From: Bacteroidaceae bacterium
Lineage (GTDB): Bacteria; Bacteroidota; Bacteroidia; Bacteroidales; Bacteroidaceae
Reading direction: 5' to 3'
NCBI GenBank assembly: GCA_017442185.1
Contig: JAFSAT010000018.1
Span: 62,001 to 126,000 of the forward strand
DNA length: 64,000 bases
Below, one piece after another: positions 10,001-20,700 of this stretch. Below the pieces are notes generated by a model. It ran no database searches. It worked only from the letters and a program-made list of their open reading frames with translations, and was not told where the DNA came from. Made by a program: the position numbers and the translations under genes. Positions within the stretch are counted from its first letter, which is position 1. Every line of letters starts with the position of its first letter.

Positions 10001-13000
10001 GACTGCCAATATCCAATATGTCGAATTTTGGATGCTCGACCCTTTCATCTATGAACAGGCCGGAATGGGTGGCAACCTCTACATAAACCTTGGCGAAGTG
10101 TCCGAAGATATTCTTAAAGACGGAAAGAAGTTTTTTGAGAACGGTCTTCCCTCGAACAGCAATACATACGACTATCAAGAGACTGCATTCGGACGAGTAC
10201 CCACCACATCGAGCCTTGTATATGCGTTTGACAATAATGCAGGCAGCAGAGAACAGCAAGATGTTGGTCTGAACGGATTAAGCAGCGAACAAGAGGCGCA
10301 ATTTCAGCCATATTCAGATTATCTTGCAAGCATAAAAGGGCGTATAAGGCAAGAGGTTTATGACAGCATAGCAGCCGACCCGGCAGGAGACGACTACCAC
10401 TACTTCCGCGGAGGTGATTACGATGCCGTTCAAAAGAGCATTCTCGACAGGTACAAATACTTCAACAACAGCGAAGGCAACTCACCCGCATCATCGGACA
10501 ATCAAAGCTACAACAGTGCAGCAAAGACCACTCCCGATATTGAGGATGTGAACCAAGACTTCACAATGGACGAATACGAAAACTATTTCCAATATCGTAT
10601 ATCGCTACGCCCCGAGGATATGCAGGTCGGTCGCAACTACATAGCAGATAAGCGCACCGTCTCCACAAAATTGCGCAACGGTACCACCGAGAGTGTCGAT
10701 TGGTACAAATTCCGAATACCCATAGAAGAGTATGAAAAGGTAGTGGGCAATATACGCGATTTCACCTCGATACGCTTCATGCGCATGTATATGACCGCCT
10801 TTAAGAGGCCCATCACATTGCGTTTTGCAACCCTCAGGCTTATACGCGGCGATTGGCGTCCCTACCGGCAATCTATCGCTTCGGTGAACAATACATCTCC
10901 CTCAGTGACAGGGGACTTCACAATGTCGGCCGTAAACATAGAGGAACACGGCGACCGCACCCCGGTAAACTATGTGCTTCCCCCCGGAATATCCCGAATA
11001 CTCGATCCCGAGCAACCGCAACTGAGACAGGACAATGAACAATCTCTTGCTCTTCAGGTAAACAATCTCGGCAGCAAAGAGTCGCGTGCCGTATACAAAA
11101 AGAGCAACCTCGATATACGTCAGTATGAGCGCATACAACTATATGCTCATGCCGAAGCGCCGGAATTGGATGCCACATCACTTGGAAATCACGAAATCTC
11201 TCTCTTTGTACGTCTCGGCTCCGACTACAAAAGCAACTATTACGAATACGAAGTACCACTCGCACTCACCCCACACGGCTCCTATGACAAGTACAGCAAC
11301 ACAGGAGCCACTGCAGTGTGGCCCGCCGAGAATATGATAGATATTCCGCTGAGCATGCTCACCGACATAAAGGTGCGTCGCAACATGCTACGCAACAGTG
11401 GAGCCTCCGGCGTGAATAACACCACCATATACAGCGAATATGACGAAAAAACACCCAAAAACCGTATAAGCATCGTCGGAAGCCCCTCTCTGGGACAAAT
11501 AAAAGTGATGATGATAGGTCTGCGCAACAACACCGGTAACACAAAATCGGCAATTGTGTGGGTGAACGAGATGCGTCTATTAGGTTTTGAGAATAAAAGC
11601 GGATGGGCAGCACAAGGAAACCTTAACATAAAACTGTCCGACCTTGGAAGTCTTGCAGCACAAGGAAAAATAGAGACAGCCGGGTTTGGAGGTCTTGAGG
11701 ACAAACTGTCGGCACGACGCAAAGACGACTACTACCGATACACCGTAACGGGAACACTCGACTTCGGACGCTTCCTGCCCAAACAGGCTAAAGTATCGTT
11801 GCCTACATACTACTCATTCAGCGAAGAGGTTACTTCACCCCTGTATAGCCCGTTTGAGAACGACCTGTTGCTCGATGACGTACTCGACAGTTACAGCGGT
11901 GCCGCACGCGACTCCATAAGGAACATAGCCGAAACACGTTCCACCACACGTAACTTCTCACTCAGCAATGCAAAAGTGAACATTGCAAGCCGAAAGTCAA
12001 TGCCTTATGACCCGGCCAATTTCAGTTTCAGCTACTCCTACTCACGCACCGACAACAGCGGAAGCACCATTGATTGGGAGCATAAGATAAATTGGAAAGC
12101 ATCTGTTGCCTACAACTATGCAAGCCCCATAAAAACCATAAAGCCGTTTGAAAAAATAAAGAACAAGTCTAAATGGCTAAAAATAGTAAAGGAATTTGGA
12201 GTAAACCCTCTGCCACAAAGCATCACCTTTAACACAGACATGACACGCAGCTATCATGAACAGCAGACTCGTGACCTTAACAGCGTGGCAGGCGGCAGCA
12301 CAATACCGCTAAACTTCTCGCAGCAGTTCTATTGGAACCGTTCATTCTCGATAAAATGGGATCCTACCACAAATTTGCGTATGAACCTCAGTACAGGTAC
12401 CAATGCCGAGATTGAAGAGCCCTATGTGCCGGTAAACAAAAAACGTTATCCCAATGAATACGAAATATGGAAAGACTCTGTTAAGATGAGCATAAGAGAC
12501 TTTGGTCGTCCACTTACGTATCAACAGAATTTCAGCGCATCGTATCAACTGCCCATCGACAAACTACCCATATTTGAGTGGTTAAGCGCCGATGCCAACT
12601 ATACTGCATCATACAATTGGGCACGAGGAAACAGAATCTCCAATGTAAGTTTCGGTAACAATATATCCAATAAACGCAATCTGACAATCAACGGAAATTT
12701 CCAATTCGAGAAGCTATACAATCTTATACCCTATCTCGAAGAGACAAATAAACGCTTCGCAAGCAGCAAGAGCCGCGGTAAAGGAAACTCTAAAAATGCA
12801 AAGAAACCCAAAAAGACAAAATTAAAACCTTTTACAAAAGAGATACAACTGCTGTCCGACAGCAACATAACACTTAACCACGGATTGAAAAACAAAAAAT
12901 TCACTCTTACGGCACGCACCAAAAATGGTAAAACCTATAAACTGAAATATAAAGTTATAGACGAAGATAACATACTTATCAAGAGCAAAGACACAACCTC

Positions 13001-14471
13001 GCTCAAGATAACCATAATTCCCAAGGAGAAGGGCGAACAAAGCTCCTTTGCCAAGGCTATGCAATATCCGACAAGATTCCTCATGATGTTGCGCAGTGCC
13101 TCCATCAGCTACACAAACTCCTATGCAATGAGCCTGCCCGGATTCATGCCCGAGGTTGGCGACATATTCGGTCAAAAAAGCATGGGAGGAATGTATGCCC
13201 CGGGTGTGGATTTTGCATTCGGATTTATCGACGACGATTACCTTGAAAAAGCACATCGAAGAGGGTGGTTGCTGAGCAACGACAGCGTGTCGGTGCAGGC
13301 ATCAACAAATGCAGCCGAGGATTTGCAACTGAAAATGGTGCTCGAACCGGTTACCGACCTTAAAATAGACCTTAATGCCGGCCACACACGAAACAAAAGT
13401 CGTAACATACAATTTATGTACGCAGGTATGCCTGCAACGGAGTCGGGCGGCTTCTCCATGACAACCATTACCATCGGTAATTCATTTGGAGGCGGCAGTG
13501 CAAGCAACAACTATAAATCTGCCGTATATGACAAATTCTTGAACAACCTGGAAGTGGTGCGCAAACGTATCGAAGCTCGCTACGAGGGAAGCACATATCC
13601 CGTAGGCAGCACGCTTGCCGGACAGACATACGACCCGGCCAATGGCGGAGTAGACAAATACTCGGCAGATGTAATGATACCCGCATTTCTAAATACATAC
13701 ACAGGAAAGGATGCAGGCAGCAGTCCTCTGGACATATTCCCATCAATCCTGCGAATGTTGCCAAACTGGAAGATTAAATACTCGGGTCTGTCGAAACTCC
13801 CATTTTTCCAAAAATATTTCAAGAGTGTGAATATAGAGCACGGTTACAAAAGCATATATGCAGTAGGTTCATACAGCACATACTCAACATACATGGAATA
13901 TGCCAACGGAATAGGATTCGTAAATAACACAAGCACAGGAATGCCCATACCCGGCAGTCGCTACAACATAGGCTCTGTATCAATAAACGAGTCTTTCTCA
14001 CCATTGTTAGGCGTTAATGTTACTACAAATAACAACATAACAATCGGAGGCAAATATATAAAGTCACGTATGCTTAACCTGAGCCTTACATCCATACAGA
14101 TGGTTGAGACCTATTCCGATGAGATTGCCATAAACTTAGGATATAAGATAGTAGGGTTAAAAATCTTCGGTGGCAGTAAGAAAGCCAAGAAAAGCAAAAA
14201 TTCGGTAAGCAACGACCTTAACATTCGCGGCGACTTCTCTTATAAGAATATGAGCTCTTTGGCCAGAAGCATCGACAAAGGTACCACACAAGCCACAAGC
14301 GGCACAAAGTCGTTTAACTATTCACTCTCGGCCGACTACACATATAGTAAGTTACTTACTATGAGCTTCTACTTCGACCGTCAGCAAACTATTCCGCTTA
14401 TTTCGGCAAGCTCTTACCCAACCACAACCACCGATTTTGGGGTGAGTCTTCGCTTCTCGCTGACCAGATAA
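7083..14471 (+). CDS. sprA: T9SS outer-membrane translocon SprA (Sov)
   Basis: A 2,462-residue SprA/Sov homologue, the giant beta-barrel that forms the protein-conducting channel of the type IX secretion system. A signal peptide (about residues 1-21, ending TSAQ) is followed by long stretches of alternating amphipathic strands rich in Asn, Ser and aromatic residues, ending in an aromatic-rich strand as outer-membrane barrels do. A Lys-rich low-complexity insert (about 1895-1920, with KKPKKTK) interrupts the barrel region. Size agrees with SprA of Bacteroidota. It lies directly after ruvA. Substrates of this channel with recognisable C-terminal sorting domains are encoded nearby at 17.8-23.9 kb. 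The reading frame is intact throughout. Confidence 0.95.
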   Translation: MIQRALLLLFIICAAVQITSAQDVERTNNRRQIQTTRSARQKKNDTIPARYPVSQTIPEQAADLNKKPLDLRTPTNIVTDTIYSHDDSTYTFKTRMGEAGTIMGTPIMMKQSEYSRWHLSQSMMRYFREKNRKEFEAAQGKDKFDFTDMYFDLGPAEKIFGPGGVRIKTQGSAEMKIGYFMQTIDNPSLPQRSRSTNSFDFDEKINLNVKGSVGDKMNLNFNYNTEATFSYDAQKLNLKYEGKEDEVVKLIEAGNVSFGTNSGLIRGASALFGVRADFQFGKLSLQTVISQKTSSSTTVSSKGGTQLTTFEIEITDYDENRHFFLSHYFRDNYDRSMAQLPTIMSGVNINRVEVWVTNKASDYTNPRNVVAFTDIGESTHISNPLWQSSGGNLPHNGANTLYNAMNSTYAAIRDIDRVNSTLNSGEGINGGLDYEKLSNARLLSPSEYTVNNALGYISLKNALRSDEVLAIAYEYTYGGQTYQVGEFSSDQKESGATLFVKLLKPNACSPQNGCWNLMMKNVYSLGTRSLRNNEFKLDIYYADDSLGTNITYLPEESLKSTPLLRLMSLDRLDTNNTKETPNGIFDFIQGYTVDASTGRIFFPSVEPFGNYLRDKIGNDEIAQKYIFQELYDSTKTIAKQMAEKDKFYLIGEYTGSSANVIQTGTTNIPRGSVVVTAGGVTLVENVDYQVDYSAGVVTILNQNIIDAGTAVNVSLESNTLFNMQRKTVLGLNWKYDFSDEFNFGGTFLTLREKPLTSKVDMGSEPLNNTIWGINVSWKKESQWLTNMLDKLPLISCTAPSSINLTAEFAKLNAGTSSEVQSQASYIDDFESTENGIDLTSPSSWVLASLPTGMPYSNYTNDIRTGYNRALISWYTIDPLFTRRSSSLTPSHIKSDIDQLSNHYVREVYERELYPNKESTYGESSTLSLLNISYYPDERGPYNLDPDLNYNGKLNDPEKRWGGITRQLGTTDFETANIQYVEFWMLDPFIYEQAGMGGNLYINLGEVSEDILKDGKKFFENGLPSNSNTYDYQETAFGRVPTTSSLVYAFDNNAGSREQQDVGLNGLSSEQEAQFQPYSDYLASIKGRIRQEVYDSIAADPAGDDYHYFRGGDYDAVQKSILDRYKYFNNSEGNSPASSDNQSYNSAAKTTPDIEDVNQDFTMDEYENYFQYRISLRPEDMQVGRNYIADKRTVSTKLRNGTTESVDWYKFRIPIEEYEKVVGNIRDFTSIRFMRMYMTAFKRPITLRFATLRLIRGDWRPYRQSIASVNNTSPSVTGDFTMSAVNIEEHGDRTPVNYVLPPGISRILDPEQPQLRQDNEQSLALQVNNLGSKESRAVYKKSNLDIRQYERIQLYAHAEAPELDATSLGNHEISLFVRLGSDYKSNYYEYEVPLALTPHGSYDKYSNTGATAVWPAENMIDIPLSMLTDIKVRRNMLRNSGASGVNNTTIYSEYDEKTPKNRISIVGSPSLGQIKVMMIGLRNNTGNTKSAIVWVNEMRLLGFENKSGWAAQGNLNIKLSDLGSLAAQGKIETAGFGGLEDKLSARRKDDYYRYTVTGTLDFGRFLPKQAKVSLPTYYSFSEEVTSPLYSPFENDLLLDDVLDSYSGAARDSIRNIAETRSTTRNFSLSNAKVNIASRKSMPYDPANFSFSYSYSRTDNSGSTIDWEHKINWKASVAYNYASPIKTIKPFEKIKNKSKWLKIVKEFGVNPLPQSITFNTDMTRSYHEQQTRDLNSVAGGSTIPLNFSQQFYWNRSFSIKWDPTTNLRMNLSTGTNAEIEEPYVPVNKKRYPNEYEIWKDSVKMSIRDFGRPLTYQQNFSASYQLPIDKLPIFEWLSADANYTASYNWARGNRISNVSFGNNISNKRNLTINGNFQFEKLYNLIPYLEETNKRFASSKSRGKGNSKNAKKPKKTKLKPFTKEIQLLSDSNITLNHGLKNKKFTLTARTKNGKTYKLKYKVIDEDNILIKSKDTTSLKITIIPKEKGEQSSFAKAMQYPTRFLMMLRSASISYTNSYAMSLPGFMPEVGDIFGQKSMGGMYAPGVDFAFGFIDDDYLEKAHRRGWLLSNDSVSVQASTNAAEDLQLKMVLEPVTDLKIDLNAGHTRNKSRNIQFMYAGMPATESGGFSMTTITIGNSFGGGSASNNYKSAVYDKFLNNLEVVRKRIEARYEGSTYPVGSTLAGQTYDPANGGVDKYSADVMIPAFLNTYTGKDAGSSPLDIFPSILRMLPNWKIKYSGLSKLPFFQKYFKSVNIEHGYKSIYAVGSYSTYSTYMEYANGIGFVNNTSTGMPIPGSRYNIGSVSINESFSPLLGVNVTTNNNITIGGKYIKSRMLNLSLTSIQMVETYSDEIAINLGYKIVGLKIFGGSKKAKKSKNSVSNDLNIRGDFSYKNMSSLARSIDKGTTQATSGTKSFNYSLSADYTYSKLLTMSFYFDRQQTIPLISASSYPTTTTDFGVSLRFSLTR

Positions 14472-14481
14472 TTTAAGCTGT

Positions 14482-15351
14482 TTACTGTTTCTGGCTTGCA
14501 AGGAAGAACCTCAATCCATCTACCGTATCGCTGAAACAGATATATCCGCCCGATGCTTGAAAAACCTTTTCATTCGATATTGCGATATTACGCTCATGCT
14601 CGGTGAAGCGCTCGGCGTCGGCAGCGACAATGGTGTCACAGGCTCGGCCGCAATCCATCATTTCGATATAGCAACAGGCTGTTTCGTAGGTGTTCAGTCT
14701 GTTTTGTGCACCAAAGTTATATACTCCGGCAGGCAGTAAAAATGTATGTGGCAGATATTCCACCACTTCGCGCACCCAAGTGATGCCTCTATATTCACGC
14801 ACGGGAAAGAATATGGATTTATGTTCGTGTATTGCCCGGGAGATGTTTGAAACAAAGTTTGCATGCAGTGGAAGTCCCGAAATGTCGGCGTCATACATCC
14901 ATGTGGCACGAAGCATCACTGCGTCGGGGCAGACATTTGCTATAAGTTGTTCGGCAAGCAGTTTATCTCGTGCATATACTGTTTCGGGGGCAACTGCAAC
15001 ATCCTCGCAAAGAGGCCCTGTCTGAAGATTTCCATTGTAGATTTGGTCGGAAGAGAAGAATACGAATTTTGCTCCGCATGAGGCTGCTGCTCGCGCTACA
15101 CGCACCGCACCCTCTACATTTACCGTTCTACTCTCGTCGGGATGTTGCTCGCAGTACCATGTGTTTGATATTGCTGCCAAATGCAACACCACAGAGGGTC
15201 TGTGGACGGCAAAGAAATGTTCTACCGATATATCGGATGTGATGTCTAATTCACTGTGAGAGGGAGCAAGAATATGATACTCGCTTTCCCATCTTCTTAT
15301 AAAGCGGCTGCCTACAAACCCGCTTGCTCCTGTTACCAATATTGTATACAT
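14482..15351 (-). CDS. RmlD-like NAD(P)-dependent sugar nucleotide reductase
   Basis: A 289-residue extended short-chain dehydrogenase/reductase. The Rossmann motif TGASGFVG lies at residues 7-14, Ser100/Ser101 lie in the catalytic region, and Tyr126 with Lys130 form YxxxK. Overall it resembles dTDP-4-dehydrorhamnose reductase (RmlD), which makes an activated deoxysugar for surface polysaccharide. No other rhamnose-pathway genes are adjacent, so the exact substrate is uncertain. The reading frame is open for 43 codons upstream, but those lie in a promoter cassette; the start MYTILVTGASG at 15351 fits the fold. It ends 10 bp from the end of sprA, convergently, with no hairpin between them. Confidence 0.85.
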   Translation of the reverse strand: MYTILVTGASGFVGSRFIRRWESEYHILAPSHSELDITSDISVEHFFAVHRPSVVLHLAAISNTWYCEQHPDESRTVNVEGAVRVARAAASCGAKFVFFSSDQIYNGNLQTGPLCEDVAVAPETVYARDKLLAEQLIANVCPDAVMLRATWMYDADISGLPLHANFVSNISRAIHEHKSIFFPVREYRGITWVREVVEYLPHTFLLPAGVYNFGAQNRLNTYETACCYIEMMDCGRACDTIVAADAERFTEHERNIAISNEKVFQASGGYICFSDTVDGLRFFLASQKQ

Positions 15352-15374
15352 CGTAAGAATAATTGTGTGGTGTG

Positions 15375-15448
15375 CTAAGATAGCAACAAATGGGCAGAAA
15401 AGAGTAATGCCTGCTTTATTATTTTTTGTCGACAGCCACTTATCTTCA
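15375..15448 (-). repeat. Dispersed promoter cassette upstream of the RmlD-like gene
   Basis: Read on the minus strand, this stretch starts GAAGATAAG, passes a run of A and a TAAAGCAGGCATTA imperfect hairpin, and ends ATTTGTTGCTATCTTAG. It matches one unit of the 88-bp array before mgtC in order, spacing and orientation, with divergence in the middle. The -7 box is TATCTTAG (15375-15382). The RmlD-like start is 24 bases downstream. Confidence 0.7.
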
Positions 15449-15457
15449 ATCCTTTTT

Positions 15458-17674
15458 TCAGAAACTGTATGTAAAACCAAAGGTGAAGTTACGTCCCGGT
15501 GCGCTTATTCCGCAACTATACGGGCGATAGCGTCTGTCTGTTATATTTTCAATTGTGGAATTTAAAATAATATCGCAGCCTATCTTAAGCGAGGCTCGGA
15601 AATTAAGTGTCAGCCAAGCCGGAGAGTAGGCCTTGCCATCAGCATCGAGAGCATAAAATTCTGTTTTTTCTTTTTCCTCCTCGGGCATATCCTTGGCGCT
15701 ACATTCGTCCTGAAAAATTGTATAAGCCTCAATGTTCAGTTGTTGCCCTTTAAAGCCTATGCTCGCACGTCCGAAGAGTGGTGCAGCATGACGCGACGGC
15801 GAGCGTTGACCATTGTCAAGCTCCTCGCGTCCGTGCTGATAATTGGCATTCGTCTCGGCGTAGAAACTGTTGGCAAAATTAATTTTTGCAGCAGCCTGTA
15901 TGCCCCATACTTCGGTGACAGCTCCATTCTGTAACGCCTGCACGCGACATGTGGAACCTTGGTATTCCATTTGAGAATTTCCATTAAAGGTGAAATCGCG
16001 TTTCACTATGGCATCGTCCAAACGTGTATAATATGCAGTTACGTCGAATTTCAAGATGTTGCCTACCTGCTTGGCAATGCCCAATTCTATATTATCGGCA
16101 TACTCGGGAGTGAGCGAAGGATTGGGAACGGTGACAAAACCGTCTGCACTGTCAAAAAGTTTGCCCATGTCATCTACGTTAGGTGCACGGAATCCCCGCG
16201 CATAATTTATGCGTACAAGCCAACCTCTGTCGGAATGCCAATTCAGCCCCAAATATCCCGAGAGATTGCCTGCATTTGATTTTTGAAGAACATCGAAAGG
16301 TACATCATAGCCCGCTGTGGAAAAATCACAATCTATGCGATAATGATTGTAGCGTAAGCCTGCCGCGAAGTTCAAACGAGATGTGATGTGCCATTCGGTT
16401 TGCAGATATGCTCCATAACTGTACCAACGAGCCTCGGGGTAGCGCGACGGAACGGCACTCCTGTCACCATTTATGATATTTAACCCCGTACCTTTAGATT
16501 CTACATTATTTTGCACATATTCGGCACCATAAAAGAGGAACAGATTTTTATTGATGCTTTTGCGCAGGTCAAGGTTTACACTCCAGGCATCCACCTTTTC
16601 GCTCTGTGTCTCACGAACGGGTTTGTTGAGGTCGCGGCTTATGCGGCTCTCTTCAAAGCGTTGCAGGGCAATGTCGAGGTGTAATTCATTGTAAAGAATA
16701 TTCTTGCCTGCATGCTCTGTGCGCAAATGATTCATCATCCATGATTGTGGCCCATAGTCCCATTGGGCGTAACGCGGAAGGCCGTTGCGCATGCGTTGGT
16801 GACGGTCGTAGCGTGAATATTCGGAAGTCTCGCTAAAGTGTAACGAATATTCTAAATTCCACTCTGTGTCGGGTGAAAAACGTACTTTTTGCATAAAATT
16901 ATGCTGTGTATATCCGCTGGGTGTCTGTAACCGTTCATCGGTATTTAAATAAACACGGTCGCATATTTTTCCATCAGGTGATATTCCCGGTTGAACAATG
17001 AAGTCTTGCACATAGTCGTCGGGGCCATGCAAACCCTGATTGAGGTCACCGAAAGAGGAGTGTGTGTAGCTTGTAAGAAAACTCCATTTTTTGAATCCGA
17101 CACCGGCATGCACGTGCGTAGTAAATTCTCCCGATGCGGTTGCTGTACGCACCGTAGCCGAGCCATACACCAACGGTCGGGCTGTGGTGCTTAAACGCGG
17201 ACGCAGGGTGTTAAATACCATCACTCCGCCAATAGCATCGCTTCCGTAACTCACAGAGCCCGGGCCGAACAGAACCTCGGTGCTCGCAATTGCAAATGGG
17301 TCGAGCGAAATTACATTCTGTATATTGCCCGAGCGAAAAATAGCAGTGTTCATGCGCACTCCATCCACACTGTATAGCAGCCTGTTTGTGGAAAAACCTC
17401 TAATCATCGGGCTGCCGCCTCCATATTGACTTTTTTGTATGAATACTCCTCCGAAAAGGGATAGCATGTCGGCTGCAGTTTGCGGATTATACTGTTGTAC
17501 CTCCTCGGGCAAGAGTGTGGCAACCTTCACCGGCAGTTGAGAACATTGTTGTCCCCATCTGTTGCTCGATACTACTATTTCATCAAGCTCAGTATGCTCA
17601 ATGCTCTCTCTATTCTGTGCAGTGGCACAGAATAGAGCTGTGGTCATAAGCATAAGTAAAAAAAACTTCTTCAT
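15458..17674 (-). CDS. TonB-dependent outer-membrane receptor
   Basis: A 738-residue TonB-dependent receptor. The signal peptide (about 1-20, ending ATAQ) is followed by a plug domain starting near ELDEIVVSSNR and containing SPMIRGFSTNRLLYSVDGVRM-type sequence and the GPGSVSYGSDAIGG segment. A 22-stranded barrel ends in a terminal Phe (FTYSF). The plug most resembles receptors for haem, haemoglobin or siderophores rather than SusC: there is no N-terminal carboxypeptidase-like extension and no SusD partner. The ligand is therefore a guess, most likely haem or an iron/metal complex. The start MKKFFLLML is chosen over an upstream ATG because it begins the signal peptide. Energy would come from an ExbB/ExbD/TonB complex such as the one at 45-47 kb. 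Confidence 0.88.
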   Translation of the reverse strand: MKKFFLLMLMTTALFCATAQNRESIEHTELDEIVVSSNRWGQQCSQLPVKVATLLPEEVQQYNPQTAADMLSLFGGVFIQKSQYGGGSPMIRGFSTNRLLYSVDGVRMNTAIFRSGNIQNVISLDPFAIASTEVLFGPGSVSYGSDAIGGVMVFNTLRPRLSTTARPLVYGSATVRTATASGEFTTHVHAGVGFKKWSFLTSYTHSSFGDLNQGLHGPDDYVQDFIVQPGISPDGKICDRVYLNTDERLQTPSGYTQHNFMQKVRFSPDTEWNLEYSLHFSETSEYSRYDRHQRMRNGLPRYAQWDYGPQSWMMNHLRTEHAGKNILYNELHLDIALQRFEESRISRDLNKPVRETQSEKVDAWSVNLDLRKSINKNLFLFYGAEYVQNNVESKGTGLNIINGDRSAVPSRYPEARWYSYGAYLQTEWHITSRLNFAAGLRYNHYRIDCDFSTAGYDVPFDVLQKSNAGNLSGYLGLNWHSDRGWLVRINYARGFRAPNVDDMGKLFDSADGFVTVPNPSLTPEYADNIELGIAKQVGNILKFDVTAYYTRLDDAIVKRDFTFNGNSQMEYQGSTCRVQALQNGAVTEVWGIQAAAKINFANSFYAETNANYQHGREELDNGQRSPSRHAAPLFGRASIGFKGQQLNIEAYTIFQDECSAKDMPEEEKEKTEFYALDADGKAYSPAWLTLNFRASLKIGCDIILNSTIENITDRRYRPYSCGISAPGRNFTFGFTYSF

Positions 17675-17773
17675 CCTATAAGACGCAGTTTGAACTTCCA
17701 TTACACAACCGACAGGACACATTCATTACATTATAAAATCAGTTCCTGAATATCTCAAATAAAACAACAGCAC

Positions 17774-20700
17774 CTATTTTATCAACAATTTGCCGGTCTT
17801 TTTATACCCCTGCTCGTCGGAAGCCATATAGAAATGCACGCCCGGAGTAAGTCCGGCAGTGTTTAATTTCAATGTCGAAGCACTTTTGTTGCTTAACACA
17901 ACCGTACCCTTGGAATTAAAAATATTCACCTCTACGATACCCGACAAATTACGCGGTACGAATGTGAGCACATCGCCGGTGCTGACAACATTTCCGGGCT
18001 GCAACAACAAATCCCTTGTGCCATTCATGTCGCTTACCGAAGTCTCTGTCTCTCCTTCGCTCTCCTCGGGTACAGGATTATTACCCATTATCATGCCCGT
18101 AATCTTTTTTGTGTCGCTTCCCACAGAGGTTGTAACCGTTAGTGAAATGTCGTAAGTCTGGTCGGGAGCAATTGTGATTGTCGGGTTACGAATTTCGTAT
18201 GAGTCGATGGTGAGGGGCTCAGGGGATATTTCCCACTTCCAAAGTGCATTCGTTTGATTTGCTATGCTGTAACTGTCAAGATTTATTGTACGCGGATAAT
18301 CGGCTGCGGTATTATCTCCCGAACCTGCATTCAGAATAAGTGGTTGCGCTATCGGCATAAAATCTTTATCAAGCAGCTCTCTCTGCCATATTCCATTATT
18401 CGTTGCTATGCGTATCAGCCCCTCTTTGTAGAATGGGAGCATGCGGTTAAGATTCATAACCTTTGGCAATCCCTCACTGTAATCTATCCACCCATCGGTG
18501 TAATCGTCGCGATAGAGTACACGTCCGCGCGGAGTAGTGTACGTCTCATTCAAATATCCGTATGTAAATGCTATTGCGTAGGCTGCGTTTTTTTCGTTGC
18601 CTGTCAGGAAAAAACGACCTATTATGTGTGTCTCTTCTTTGTCCTCCCAATTTGCAAAGGTAAGTCCTTCATCGAGCTTCTCCCATGAAGCTCCATCATC
18701 TTTTGTGCGCCAAATTCCTCCGGGGTTGCCATCATTAACCCAAATTTCATTTTCATTCCTCGGGTGAACGGCTATCTTATAATTGTAACCCATTGTCATC
18801 TCTTCGGTAATCATATACTCTTGGAATGTTTCTCCTCTGTCCATGGAGCGATATATATGTCCACGTGTTCCCACAACAATCTTATCGGGATTAGAGCGTG
18901 ACACAGCAACCGCACTTATCGGCTCATCGAAATTATATACCAGCGAGAAAGAGGCTCCGTCGTCTGTTGTGCGCCAGAGTGACTTATACTCCTCGTCCCA
19001 GGAACCTTGCACAATGTAGAAGCATTTTGCATAGCGTGGGTCAAACTCAAAATACATTCCATGTTGCGACGACTCTTTCGGGTATGTCCAATAGTCGAGA
19101 AATGGAACAAATTCTTCTGTCCAATCGTCGGGCATCAATACATTCTCAGAGTCGCTGAAGGCTATCTTTTTAGGATTAGATAGGAATACATATCCGGTAG
19201 CTCTTTCCGACCCTTTCATGGATATTGAGGCTCCATTGTAACGATCCATGTGCGACATGTTGCCATTGTGATTGCGTCCTCCCACCATCACATCCTCGTT
19301 CCAACCCATATCAAATCCCCAAAATTCCGAAGCATAAAGTCCGCGTAATTTTGCAACGGCATGCTCGCCGAAGAAATCGTTACTGTATATCATACCTCCG
19401 TCGGTTGAGAGCCATGTGTCGCCGGCTCCGTTAGTTTGCACATACTGCATGTCGCAATGAAGGTCAAACTTACCATAGTATCCGCCGATATTTTCGATGG
19501 TGGCACCACCATCGGTTGAACGATAGAGTTGTAATATACCCACAAGTATATGTTCGGGATTGGTGGCCGAGGCTGTGCATACAAGGTCGTAGTAACCCTG
19601 TCCTCCGTTCTTATCTACCGCTTCCATCTGCTCTACGGGGTCGGTTACACTGAATGTGGCACCGCCATCGGTGCTTTTATATAAAAGGGGCGGGCCGCTG
19701 AAATAGAGTGGGCCGGGCTGCGAAAGATGATTGCGTCTGCATGCCCACAGATATACATAATCGGCCCCGGTAGGTGCTTCGCTCAAGCCTATACGTGCAC
19801 TGATAAGCGGCTCATCGCCTAAATCCAACACGCTCCACGAAACACCGCCATCGACACTCTTATGCAGCCTTACGGTAGAATATTCATGTTCGACGGCTGC
19901 ATAGCACACCTGCGGATTTTGTGCAGAGAACTTAAGGTCGAATACCATTCCGCTCAATTTCCACTGCCATGTGTTACCGCCGTCGGTCGAAAGATATAGA
20001 TTGGAGCGATCTCCTGCAAGAATTATTTGGTCGTTACCCGGCATAAACTGTGCTACGCTCGTGCGAGCATATCCATACATCGTGGGAGTGATGTCGCGCC
20101 AATTTTTGCCGCCATCGTCTGAAATCCAATATATACCTCCGGCGCCTGCTATAACACGTTCCGGATTTGTTGTGCTTACATCGACGGTGGTAATTTCTCC
20201 GCCCATCCATTCTCCATCGTTGCACGGATACCAATTCTCCCCTTTATCATCGGTGCGGAATATCATTCCCGTCTCCGAGCCGCAGTAAAGAACATTCGGG
20301 TTCGAGGCTGAGGCCTTGAATCGTTGTATGTTTGCCTGTGCAGGCGACATCTTTTTGTGTATGTAGTCGTAAGTTTCGATAGGCGCCACCACGCTCCATG
20401 GTGCAACCGTTTGCTCAGTGTCGTGAAGCCCTTGTGCACGTGCCATGCGTTGGCGTTTTATTTCGTTGTTTATCTCCTTAACCTCGCGGCGATACTCCTC
20501 GCCCGAGGGGAGCTTTATACGACCGTCGGGTTGCACGAATCGGGCATAAGCCTTTTGAAAGCGTCTGAAGTGATTCACCACCTGCTTGGTGGTAGGTGTC
20601 TTGCGGCGTGCTTCGGGATTTTTCTCAAGATAGCGATTGAAACTGTCGACCATTGCATTGTAATCGAGATTCTGAGGTCGGGCAAGTTGTGCCATCCATG

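Noticed and set aside
15352-15480. N-terminal extension of the RmlD-like protein by 43 codons
   Set aside because: It falls in the promoter cassette; the Rossmann fold begins directly after the ATG at 15351.
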